From contig NZ_JAGKJJ010000030.1 of NCBI RefSeq assembly GCF_020329505.1, positions 1 through 55,953 on the forward strand: a DNA stretch of 55,953 nucleotides, given 5' to 3'. A model generated the notes under the pieces. The model saw only the letters and a program-made list of their open reading frames with translations, had not been told where the DNA came from and ran no database searches. The translations under genes were made by a program, and so were the position numbers. Each line of letters begins with the position of its first letter. Position 1 is the stretch's first letter. Shown piece by piece: positions 34,684 through 42,136 of the stretch. This DNA is from Bradyrhizobium semiaridum (GTDB lineage Bacteria > Pseudomonadota > Alphaproteobacteria > Rhizobiales > Xanthobacteraceae).

Positions 34684-35091
34684 ATGTCAGCGCAACTCGA
34701 TTTGGATTTTGCCAGCGACGATCAAGCGAGGGCGCAGATCGACGCGGCGGTGAGCTATCTGCTCAGGAACACTGCCGGCGTCGCACGCGAGCATGTGGTC
34801 GAGGCGATTATCGAGATGGTTCGCGGCGCCGCCAGCCGCGCGCCCGGTCCGGCAACCGCATCCAATCGATCGCCCCTGACCGGCGTCATCTATCGGGATT
34901 TTGTCATCGACGCCTACCGGCGCGATGTCGATCGCTGGCGCGCGACCATCCGCCGCGCGAACGGCAAGAAGATCCGGCTCGCCTCTCCGCCCTCGGTGCG
35001 TGACGAGGCGACGACGACGGCGGATGCGATCACCGCCGAGAAGGCCGTCGAGTTCGCAAGGCGGGCGATCGACATGGGCGAGGTGATCTGA
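34684..35091 (+). CDS. Hypothetical protein, 135 residues
   Basis: Reads MSAQLDLDFASDDQARAQIDAAVSYLLRNTAG, then EHVVEAIIEMVRGAASRA and a helical C-terminus, ending DMGEVI. It is mainly helical with no signal, membrane segment or cysteine and I recognise no family. The start is uncertain: ATG 34684 lies 13 nt after AGGAGG, while ATGs at 34642 and 34627 lack a ribosome site. Codon use is like the neighbours, so I believe it is real. Confidence 0.6.
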   Translation: MSAQLDLDFASDDQARAQIDAAVSYLLRNTAGVAREHVVEAIIEMVRGAASRAPGPATASNRSPLTGVIYRDFVIDAYRRDVDRWRATIRRANGKKIRLASPPSVRDEATTTADAITAEKAVEFARRAIDMGEVI

Positions 35092-35244
35092 GCCGCACCT
35101 GCTGCGACCGCCCGATCGCGAAGCTCCGCCGGCGGCCGCAGAGTCTATCCCTGGACCACGCGATGTGCTCCGATGCGGCGGCTGCGCCGGTTCCGCGGCC
35201 GGCTGCTGAATCCCCGTCCATCGCCTTCCAGCTTGAGAAATGCC

Positions 35245-36024
35245 ATGCCATCCGAACTCCGTTCGCCGCGTCTTGCCGTCCTGATCGACGCCGACAATGC
35301 ATCCGCGAAGATCGCCGACGGGCTGTTCGAGGAGATCGCCAAGATCGGCGAGGCCAGTGTGCGCCGCATCTACGGCGACTTCTCCAATCCGAGGTCCAGA
35401 GGTTGGGCCGATGTGCTGTCCAAGCACGCCATCATCCCGCAACAGCAATTCGCCTACACGACCGGCAAGAATGCGTCCGACATCACGCTGGTGATCGACG
35501 CCATGGACCTCCTGCACAGCGGCCGGTTCGACGGCTTCTGCCTGGTGTCGTCGGACAGCGATTTCACCCGGCTTGCCGCCCGCATCCGCGAGCACGGCAT
35601 CGACGTGTTCGGGTTCGGCGAGCAGAAGACGCCGGAAAGTTTCCGCCAGGCCTGCCGCAGGTTCGTCTATACCGAGAACCTGCGCGGCGGGGCGCCCAGC
35701 AATCAGGACACGGCCGCGCGTGCCCAGCCCTTGCAGCCGCCGGAGGCGGCCACGCCGATCATCAAGAAGGTCATCAGCCAGATGGCGAGCGAGGACGGCT
35801 GGGTGACGCTCGGCGAAGTCGGGCGGCAGCTTGCCAACCTCGCATCCGACTTCGATCAACGGACCTACGGCTTCCGCACTCTGAGCGATCTGGTCCGCAA
35901 GACCAACGCCTTCGAGATCGATCAACCCAAGGGCGGCGCGATGCGCATCCGCATCATGCCGGCGACTGCGCCGACGCCAAAACCGCCCAGACGGCGGCGG
36001 CCCGCGCGAAAACCGCCGGAGTGA
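35245..36024 (+). CDS. NYN (LabA/PIN-like) nuclease-fold protein with a C-terminal OST-HTH/LOTUS domain
   Basis: A 259-residue cytosolic protein. Residues about 8-140 form the NYN domain: LAVLIDADNAS, GKNASDITLVIDAMDLLHSG and VSSDSDFTRLAARIREHG carry the acidic residues of a PIN-type metal site. After a linker, residues about 165-235 (KKVISQMASEDGWVTLGEVGRQLANL, TYGFRTLSDLVRK) form an OST-HTH/LOTUS-type winged helix, which in this family binds RNA. A basic, proline-rich tail follows (KPPRRRRPARKPPE). The ATG at 35245 precedes the domain; upstream extension is arginine-rich and unlikely. Role in RNA processing is a family inference. Confidence 0.85.
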   Translation: MPSELRSPRLAVLIDADNASAKIADGLFEEIAKIGEASVRRIYGDFSNPRSRGWADVLSKHAIIPQQQFAYTTGKNASDITLVIDAMDLLHSGRFDGFCLVSSDSDFTRLAARIREHGIDVFGFGEQKTPESFRQACRRFVYTENLRGGAPSNQDTAARAQPLQPPEAATPIIKKVISQMASEDGWVTLGEVGRQLANLASDFDQRTYGFRTLSDLVRKTNAFEIDQPKGGAMRIRIMPATAPTPKPPRRRRPARKPPE

Positions 36025-36040
36025 ACGCCACTCGGCGCCA

Positions 36041-36145
36041 CACACTCGGTGTCGTCCCCCGGCTCGACCGTGCGACCCAGTACGCCGCGGCCTATCGATT
36101 GATCACAACCGTCTCTGGAATACTGGATCGCCCGGATGACGGTGG
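36041..36145. repeat. Palindromic intergenic repeat, inner-unit family, copy 2
   Basis: Opens CACACTCGGTGTCGT and contains CCAGTACGCCGCGGCCTATCG then CTCTGGAATACTGGATCGCCCGG in two pieces, matching the reverse complement of the inner unit at 241-376. The rest of the 405-bp gap to the next gene (36146-36429) shows no gene or clear signal except the ribosome site of the next gene. Confidence 0.75.
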
Positions 36146-36429
36146 AGTTTGTCGGCGCATCGGGGATGATCATGCAGTTTCGGAATAATGGAATAATACT
36201 CCTGAGTTGCCCGACATGTCAAGCTGTCGTGTCGAACGCCGGCGCTGCCTGCTCCTTTGCATGGGGTTGTTTTTCGAGGTTTTGATAGCGCGCCTCCCAG
36301 CAGCGGCAATTCGGTTGCGCGAACCAGGCGGAACTGCGTTTCGCGCATGATGCGTCGCGCGTCGGAAACCGGAACGATCTCCTACCTCCGGATGTTGAAG
36401 GGCATCGATCAACCCTGAGGAGGAGAACC

Positions 36430-36816
36430 ATGAACAAGCGTCTTGCCGCTTCCCTTGTCGCCGCGTCGCTGCTCGCGTCCGGCTCGGCCTTTGCGCAGTC
36501 CACCACGGCTGCCGGCGCGGCCAACGGTGCGCGGGCAGGTGGCGACATCGCAGGCCCCGTGGGCGAGATCGTCGGCGGCACGGTCGGTGCGGCGGTCGGC
36601 GCCGGGCTCGAGATTCCGAATGCCGTGATCGGCGCGATCCCGCGCGATCAGCCGTCGGTCATGGTGCGTGAGCGCGTCGTGGTCGGCGAGCCGCTGCCCG
36701 ACACCGTCGTGCTGCACCCGGTGCCGCGCTACAGCGAGTACCGCTACGCGGTCGTCAACGATCGCCGCGTCATCGTCGAGCCGCGCACCCGACGGGTGAT
36801 CAAGGTCATCGACTGA
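36430..36816 (+). CDS. DUF1236-family exported protein
   Basis: 128 residues with a Sec signal peptide (MNKRLAASLVAASLLASGSAFA, cleavage near AFA-QS), an Ala/Gly-rich middle (VGEIVGGTVGAAVGAGLEI) and a C-terminal DUF1236-like part (VPRYSEYRYAVVNDRRVIVEPRTRRVIKVID in pieces) typical of small periplasmic proteins of Bradyrhizobium and relatives. GAGGAG precedes the ATG. Function unknown. It ends 22 nt before a strong terminator. Confidence 0.85.
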   Translation: MNKRLAASLVAASLLASGSAFAQSTTAAGAANGARAGGDIAGPVGEIVGGTVGAAVGAGLEIPNAVIGAIPRDQPSVMVRERVVVGEPLPDTVVLHPVPRYSEYRYAVVNDRRVIVEPRTRRVIKVID

Positions 36817-36837
36817 ACCAGGCGACCTTGTGAACGA

Positions 36838-36868
36838 CATCCCCGCGGGCACCTTGCCCGCGGGGATG
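36838..36868 (+). terminator. Rho-independent terminator of the DUF1236 gene
   Basis: CATCCCCGCGGGC (36838-36850) and GCCCGCGGGGATG (36856-36868) form a perfect 13-bp stem with an ACCTT loop, followed by CGTTTGTCC. Confidence 0.85.
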
Positions 36869-36986
36869 CGTTTGTCCATGACGAGCGGCATGGCACCGCC
36901 GCGCTTTTGCATGCAGCGCCCGCTTGGCCTGACTTGCCGATCCCCTAGACTGGTCAGCAATGATCAAAAGAGCAGGGGAGATCAAC

Positions 36987-38048
36987 GTGGGTCGGAAGAT
37001 CGCAATCGTCGGGGCGGGCGCCGTCGGCGGCTATGCCGGTTCGCACATGGTGCAGGCGGGCGAGGACGTCACCTTCATCGATCCATGGCCGGAGCATGTC
37101 GAGCATATGCGCAAGCATGGCTTGCGTGTCACCCACGCGATGGACGTCGCCGAATTCTCGGTCCCGGTTCGCGCGCTGCACATCACCGATGCGCAGCAAC
37201 TGGCCAAGGAGCAGCCGGTCGACATCGCCTTCGTCTGTACGAAGTCCTACGACACCGCCTGGGCCACGATGCTGATCCGGCAATATCTCGCCCCGGACGG
37301 CTATGTGGTGTCGCTGCAGAATTGCATGAACGAGGAGACGGTGGCCGGCGTGGTCGGCTGGGGCAGGACGCTCGGCTGCATCGCCAGCAGCATCACGGTC
37401 AATCTGCCGGAGCCCGGCCATATCCATCGCGGCGCCGGCAAGGGCGGGGCGGCGCATACCGTGTTTCGCGCCGGCGAGGTGCACGGCCGGATCACGCCGC
37501 GCACCGAGGAGGTCTGCCGCCTGGTCGGCTATTCCGACAGCGCCAAGGTCACGACCAACCTCTGGGGCGAGCGCTGGTCGAAGCTGGTCGCCAACGTGAT
37601 GCAAAATGGGCTTTCGGCCTGCACCGGCCTGTCCGGCAGCGAGATCCTCGCGAGCGAGCCGCTGCGCCGCTTCTCGAGCCGGCTCGGCAGCGAGGCGATC
37701 CGCGTCGGCCAGGCGCAGGGCTATCAGCTCGAAGAGATCCTGCATTTGCCGCCCGAAACCATCGCCCGCGCCGGCGAGGGCGACGAAGCCGCGATGCGCG
37801 CCTGCGACGAGCAGCGTTTCAAGGATTCCAAGCGCACCTCATCGGCACAGCGCCCCTCGATGGGCCAGGACATGCAGAAGGGCCGCCGCACCGAGATCGA
37901 ATTCCTCAATGGTTTCGTGGTGCGCGAGGGTGAAAGGCTCGGCATCGCCTGCACCGCCAACGCCGCGCTCACCGACATCGTCAAGCGCGTCGAGCGCGGT
38001 GAGCTGAAGCCGGACCTGCGGCATATTACCGAGCTACGATTGAACTGA
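36987..38048 (+). CDS. Ketopantoate reductase (ApbA/PanE)-like oxidoreductase
   Basis: A 353-residue NAD(P)H enzyme of the 2-dehydropantoate 2-reductase family. The Rossmann loop is VGAGAVGGYAGSH at the very start, followed by CTKSYDT and SLQNCMNEE; the C-terminal helical domain carries KLVANVMQNGLSA and SMGQDMQKGRRTEIEFLNGFV. GTG at 36987 follows AGGGGAG with ideal spacing; an ATG at 36960 has none, so I chose GTG. At 353 residues it is longer than PanE (about 300). It may be a paralogue on another 2-oxoacid; in Methylorubrum a PanE-like protein, PanE2, is an oxalyl-CoA reductase, a possibility here given the oxalate genes 4 kb away. Confidence 0.82.
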   Translation: MGRKIAIVGAGAVGGYAGSHMVQAGEDVTFIDPWPEHVEHMRKHGLRVTHAMDVAEFSVPVRALHITDAQQLAKEQPVDIAFVCTKSYDTAWATMLIRQYLAPDGYVVSLQNCMNEETVAGVVGWGRTLGCIASSITVNLPEPGHIHRGAGKGGAAHTVFRAGEVHGRITPRTEEVCRLVGYSDSAKVTTNLWGERWSKLVANVMQNGLSACTGLSGSEILASEPLRRFSSRLGSEAIRVGQAQGYQLEEILHLPPETIARAGEGDEAAMRACDEQRFKDSKRTSSAQRPSMGQDMQKGRRTEIEFLNGFVVREGERLGIACTANAALTDIVKRVERGELKPDLRHITELRLN

Positions 38049-38096
38049 GACGGCGTTAGGCGACTGCCGTCATCTTTGCGAGGCGATCAAACCGCC

Positions 38097-38187
38097 CACA
38101 CTCGGTGTCATACCCCGCGCATGCGGGGTATCCAGTACGCCGGGACCTCTCGATTCCAGCACCGGCGTCTCTGTAACACTGGATCGC
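38097..38187. repeat. Palindromic intergenic repeat, inner-unit family, copy 3
   Basis: Starts CACACTCGGTGTCAT like copy 2 and contains ATCCAGTACGCCG, CTCTCGATTCC and GTCTCTGTAACACTGGATCGC. CCCCGCGCATGCGGGG is a local hairpin inside it. Lies between two converging genes. Confidence 0.7.
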
Positions 38188-38226
38188 TGAACAACAAGCT
38201 GGGCGGTGACACTCCCGGTAGGTTGC

Positions 38227-38838
38227 CTACAGCGGCTGCCTCACGCCCATGCCGTGCATGAACCGCTCGCGGATCTGCACCGGATCGCGCCGTGTCGTGC
38301 CGGTGCCGGGCTTGTCGTCGATGCGGACGCCGATCAGCGTCGGTGCCGAGGCCGTCATCGACTGCGCGATCAGGCGTTCGAAATCGTCCTCGTCGGCGGC
38401 CCAGGAACTGTTGGCGAGGCCGCTGGCGAGTGCGATCGCGACCACATCGGTATGGGCGGCGGCCGGGGTCGGCTGGCTGCCCGTGATCTGGTAGATGCCG
38501 TTGTCCATCACCACCATGGTGAGGTTGTTCGGCGCCAGCGTCGCGATGGTCGAGAGGCAGCCGAGCTGCATTAAGAGCGAGCCGTCGCCCTCCAGTGCGA
38601 ACACGCGGCGCTGCGGCTGCGCCAGCGCAACGCCGAGTGCGATCGGGAAGGCGAGGCCCATGCTGCCCAGCATGTAGAAATTCTCCGGCCGGTGGCCGGC
38701 GGCCCACAGGTCGAAATTGGTGTTGCCGATGCCGCCGATCACGGCCTCGTCTTTGAGACCCTTGATGAGGCGCTGGGTGAGCTCGAAGCGGTTCATCACC
38801 TTGGTGTTGCGCTGTGTGGTGGTCATGGCTGCGCTCAC
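38227..38838 (-). CDS. Sulfopyruvate/phosphonopyruvate decarboxylase-like, TPP-binding (beta) subunit
   Basis: About 203 residues, the C-terminal half of a TPP-dependent 2-oxoacid decarboxylase. The TPP/Mg motif is GDGSLLMQLGCLSTIATLAPNNLTMVVMDN (seen in parts GDGS and DNGIYQITG). GTG at 38838 overlaps the alpha-subunit stop (GTGA), giving coupling; ATG at 38826 is an alternative. Its partner is the adjacent alpha gene, as in ComD/ComE or in the N- and C-domains of single-chain decarboxylases. Substrate is not evident; no coenzyme M genes are near. Confidence 0.82.
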   Translation of the reverse strand: MSAAMTTTQRNTKVMNRFELTQRLIKGLKDEAVIGGIGNTNFDLWAAGHRPENFYMLGSMGLAFPIALGVALAQPQRRVFALEGDGSLLMQLGCLSTIATLAPNNLTMVVMDNGIYQITGSQPTPAAAHTDVVAIALASGLANSSWAADEDDFERLIAQSMTASAPTLIGVRIDDKPGTGTTRRDPVQIRERFMHGMGVRQPL

Positions 38839-39389
38839 TTGTCGAACGTCTTGCCGCCGGTGAGCAGCGGATTGAGGATCAGCGCCACCGGCGCCTGGGT
38901 GGTGATGGCCTGCTTGATCGAGCGGTCGGCGATGAATTCGAGCTCGTCGAGCCTTGTGATGGTGTGGTGCTCCAGCGCCAGCGAATCCAGCACCGGGCGC
39001 ATGGTGCGGCAGACCAGCGCCTGGCCGTAATTGAACTCGCCGAGCGTGCCGCGCTCGGAGACGAACATGATCAGCGGGATCTGGTAGGGCACCGCGAGCG
39101 AGGCCAGCACATTGGCCAGCGTGGCAAAGCCCGAGGTCTGCATCAGCACCGCGCCGCGCATTCCCGCCATCCAGGCACCGGAGACGATGCCGACAGCCTC
39201 CTCCTCACGCGCGGTCGGAAACGTCGTGAAATAGGGATCGGCGTGCAGGTTCTTGATCAGCGGCGTCAGCACCTTGTCGGGCACATACGGCGTGAGCTTG
39301 ATCTCGTTGCGCTTCAGCGTCTCAAGCACGATGCCGTGCCAAGTCGTCGCTTTGCCCTGTGCTGAGCTCTGTTCCGCGGCGGCCGCCAT
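38835..39389 (-). CDS. Sulfopyruvate/phosphonopyruvate decarboxylase-like, alpha subunit
   Basis: 184 residues, the PYR domain half of the same enzyme, with the catalytic glutamate segment TAREEEAVGIVSGAWMAG and LMQTSGFATLANVL. ATG 39389 follows AGGGAG. It is first in a two-gene unit that diverges from a solute-binding protein gene (174 nt apart), implying regulation together with uptake of its substrate or precursor. Confidence 0.82.
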   Translation of the reverse strand: MAAAAEQSSAQGKATTWHGIVLETLKRNEIKLTPYVPDKVLTPLIKNLHADPYFTTFPTAREEEAVGIVSGAWMAGMRGAVLMQTSGFATLANVLASLAVPYQIPLIMFVSERGTLGEFNYGQALVCRTMRPVLDSLALEHHTITRLDELEFIADRSIKQAITTQAPVALILNPLLTGGKTFDK

Positions 39390-39563
39390 CCTGTTCTCCC
39401 TGAACGCGCGACGCTGAAAGGCCGCTTGCGGCTCCGAAACTTGACGGGACGCATGTGATTGTCAACATGCCCCGGTCGCAACGCGATCTGCGGAATCCGG
39501 CGGTCCTGCTGCTGGTCCGGCATGCGATACAGGCGGCAACGACAAAGGACGGGGGAGGCTTGC

Positions 39564-40529
39564 ATGGCCGGGTGGGTCTGGCGGACAGCCATCGCTGTAG
39601 CGGCGATGATCGCGGCCAGCGCTGCGTCGGCCCAGCAGTTCCCCAGCAAGGCGGTTCACATTCTCGTTCCTTATCCGCCCGGTGGCGGCGTCGACGTGCT
39701 GACGCGCACGCTCTCCGATGTCGTCTCCAAGACCTGGGGCCAATCGATCGTGGTCGAGAACCGGGCCGGCGCCGGCGGCGTTATCGCCTCGCAGGCGACC
39801 GCGACCTCCGCGCCTGACGGCTACACTCTGATCATGGTGGCGAGCGGCCACGCCACCAATCCGTTCCTCTATCCAAAGCTGCCCTACGACACGTTCAAGG
39901 ATTTCTCGCCGGTCTCGCTCCTGGCGTCGTCGCCAAACGTGCTGCTGGTGCGCGCGGACTCGCCGTTCAAGACGGTGGGCGATGTCGTCCTGGCAGCGAA
40001 GGCGAAGCCCGGCAGCCTGTCGTTTGCCCACGCCGGCAACGGTACCTCGACGCACCTTGCCGGCGAACTCATGAAGAACCTCGCCGGGCTCGACATCAAC
40101 GCGATCCCCTACAAGGGCGGCATGCCGGCGATCAACGATCTGCTCGGCGGCCAGATTCCGATGTCGTTCAACAACGGTCCCGAGTCAGTCGGACAGTTGC
40201 AGGCCGGTACGGTGCGCGCGCTGGCGGTGACGACCGCCGTGCGGGCGCCATTCCTGCCCAATGTGTCCAGCATGTCCGAGACTATCTCGGGCTACGACAC
40301 CGAGGTGTGGTGGGGCCTGCTCGGGCCGGGCGGCATGGCGCCCGATCTGGTGGCAAAGATCTCGCGCGATTTCGTCGCGGCACTCAACACTGAACCCGTG
40401 AAGGAGCGGCTCGGCAGGCTCGGCGCGATCCCGATCGGCTCGACGCCGGAGAAGTTCGCCGCCAAGATCAAGGCCGACTACGACAAATGGGGGCCGATCA
40501 TCAAGGCCGCCGGCATGAAGGCGGAGTGA
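39564..40529 (+). CDS. Tripartite-tricarboxylate-transporter-type (Bug/TctC) solute-binding protein
   Basis: A 321-residue periplasmic protein with a Sec signal (MAGWVWRTAIAVAAMIAASAASA-QQ) and the Bug-family segments YPPGGGVDVLTRTL, ENRAGAGGVIASQ and YKGGMPAINDLLGGQI. GGGGGAGG before ATG 39564 sets the start; a longer reading is not signal-like. No TctA/TctB membrane genes are adjacent, which is common for Bug proteins. It precedes a 2-hydroxyacid dehydrogenase by 58 nt. Bound ligands of this family are usually organic acids. Confidence 0.9.
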   Translation: MAGWVWRTAIAVAAMIAASAASAQQFPSKAVHILVPYPPGGGVDVLTRTLSDVVSKTWGQSIVVENRAGAGGVIASQATATSAPDGYTLIMVASGHATNPFLYPKLPYDTFKDFSPVSLLASSPNVLLVRADSPFKTVGDVVLAAKAKPGSLSFAHAGNGTSTHLAGELMKNLAGLDINAIPYKGGMPAINDLLGGQIPMSFNNGPESVGQLQAGTVRALAVTTAVRAPFLPNVSSMSETISGYDTEVWWGLLGPGGMAPDLVAKISRDFVAALNTEPVKERLGRLGAIPIGSTPEKFAAKIKADYDKWGPIIKAAGMKAE

Positions 40530-40587
40530 GCTGATCGATAATCCCGCAGGACTTGACGACTTCCCCAACCGAAAGCTGCCAGAAGAG

Positions 40588-41637
40588 ATGACCGTCAACA
40601 ACAAGCGCGTGTTCTACGTCAAATACCTCGCCCACGACATCTACGTCGACATCATGAAGCAGCGGCCGGACGTCCGGCTCGACCGACTGGAGAACGAGAC
40701 GCCGGAGGCGCAGTTCGCGCCGGTCCTGGCCGACGCGCATGCCTACCAGATCGGCGCCGCGCGCGACGAGCTGGCGCCGCACTTCCATGCCCATGCCGAG
40801 CTGTTGAAGCGCGCGCCGAACCTGCTGATCGTGTCCTCGAACGGTGCCGGCTTCGATCCTGTCGATGTCGAGGCCTGCACCAGGGCGGGCGTGCTGGTGG
40901 TCAATCAGTCCGGCGGCAACGCCAATTCGGTTGCCGAGCACGCGCTGGCGATGATGCTGACGCTGTCGAAGCGCATCATCCAGTCCGATCGCCGGCTGCG
41001 GCGCGAGCCCAACGTCAACCGCAACGATCTGATCGGCAACGAGCTGAAGGAGAAGACCGTCGGCATCGTCGGCCTCGGCAATGTCGGCCGTCGCATCGCC
41101 GAGCTGTGCCGTGGCCTGCTGCATATGAAGGTGATCGCCTACGATCCCTACCTCACCGCGGAGGAGGTGGCAAAGCGGGGCGGGGAGAAGGTCGAGCTCG
41201 ACGATCTCTTGCGCCATTCGGATTTCGTTTCGATCTCGTGTCCGCTGGACAGCAAGAGCCGCGGCATGATCGGGGCCCGCGAGTTCGCGCTGATGCAGCC
41301 GCACGCCTTTTTCGTCACCACCGCGCGCGGCTTCATCCACGACGAGAAGGCGCTCGAGCAAGCCTTGCGCGACAAACGCATCGCCGGCGCCGGGCTCGAC
41401 GTCTGGGCCAAGGAGCCGCCGCCGCCGGATCATCCGCTGTTGCAGTTCGACAACGTGCTGGCGAGCCCGCACACCGCCGGCGTCACCCGCGAGGCCCGCA
41501 TCAACATGGGCCGCATCGCCGCCGAGCAGTTGCTCTACGCCCTCGACGGTAAGCGCCCGCCGCGCATCATCAATCCCGAGGTCTGGCCAGTCTACGCCAA
41601 GCGGTTCGAGAAAGCGTTCGGATTTGTGCCGCAGTAG
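40588..41637 (+). CDS. D-isomer-specific 2-hydroxyacid dehydrogenase
   Basis: A 349-residue NAD(P)-dependent dehydrogenase of the D-2-hydroxyacid family. The Rossmann loop is VGIVGLGNVGRRIA; catalytic Arg (TTARGFIHDE), Glu (LDVWAKEPPPP) and His (SPHTAGVT) are all present. Substrates in the family include glyoxylate, hydroxypyruvate and phosphoglycerate; which one cannot be told. It probably forms a transcription unit with the solute-binding protein gene before it. Confidence 0.88.
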   Translation: MTVNNKRVFYVKYLAHDIYVDIMKQRPDVRLDRLENETPEAQFAPVLADAHAYQIGAARDELAPHFHAHAELLKRAPNLLIVSSNGAGFDPVDVEACTRAGVLVVNQSGGNANSVAEHALAMMLTLSKRIIQSDRRLRREPNVNRNDLIGNELKEKTVGIVGLGNVGRRIAELCRGLLHMKVIAYDPYLTAEEVAKRGGEKVELDDLLRHSDFVSISCPLDSKSRGMIGAREFALMQPHAFFVTTARGFIHDEKALEQALRDKRIAGAGLDVWAKEPPPPDHPLLQFDNVLASPHTAGVTREARINMGRIAAEQLLYALDGKRPPRIINPEVWPVYAKRFEKAFGFVPQ

Positions 41638-41914
41638 CTGTGGTGACCGCGTTGCTCCCGGTCGCGGGGTCTTTGTAAGGTAAGCACATCTGTCGGGCTC
41701 CCTCTCCCGCAAGGGGGGGAGGGAACCCCGGCGGCTGATGCGTTCCTCACGCGAGAGAGCCGCTCGGTCCGGTGTCGCGGATCGTACAGATCGCCGCACT
41801 ATTATCCCGGCTGCGACAGCCGTACGCGTCGGCGCCAGAATTAACTCACACCCGTCTCACGTCGGTGCTAGCATCTATTTCCCGGGCTCTGCCGGTTCCA
41901 GCAGGGAGGGTTCC

Positions 41915-42130
41915 ATGTCACGCTTCGTCGTCCACTTCATGAAGGACGTGCTCGGCGGCAACGGCCGCCAGCGCGAGGTCTGCCAGGGCGCGCTCGAAAT
42001 CGACGCGCTGAGCGAAGGTCAGGCTACCGAAATGGCCAAGATCAAATTCTGTCAGGAACAGTCGCTGTGCGACTGGTCACTGCATGCCGACCGCATCCGG
42101 ATCGAAGCGGCCGATCTGCACGTGACCTGA
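41915..42130 (+). CDS. Small conserved-looking protein, 71 residues
   Basis: Begins MSRFVVHFMKDVLGGNGRQREVCQGALEI and ends ADRIRIEAADLHVT, a mixed alpha/beta single small domain with Cys at about 23, 46 and 52. GGGAGGG before ATG 41915 and normal codon use support it. The larger frame upstream contains repeats and no protein-like sequence. I do not know the family; it converges on ilvD with 6 nt between them. Confidence 0.7.
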   Translation: MSRFVVHFMKDVLGGNGRQREVCQGALEIDALSEGQATEMAKIKFCQEQSLCDWSLHADRIRIEAADLHVT

Positions 42131-42136
42131 CGCCGC

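Noticed and set aside
41700..41735. CCCTCTCCC...GGGGGGAGGG hairpin as a terminator of the hydroxyacid dehydrogenase gene
   Set aside because: Stem is imperfect, 60 nt after the stop and lacks a T-run; similar purine/pyrimidine blocks are common low-complexity sequence.
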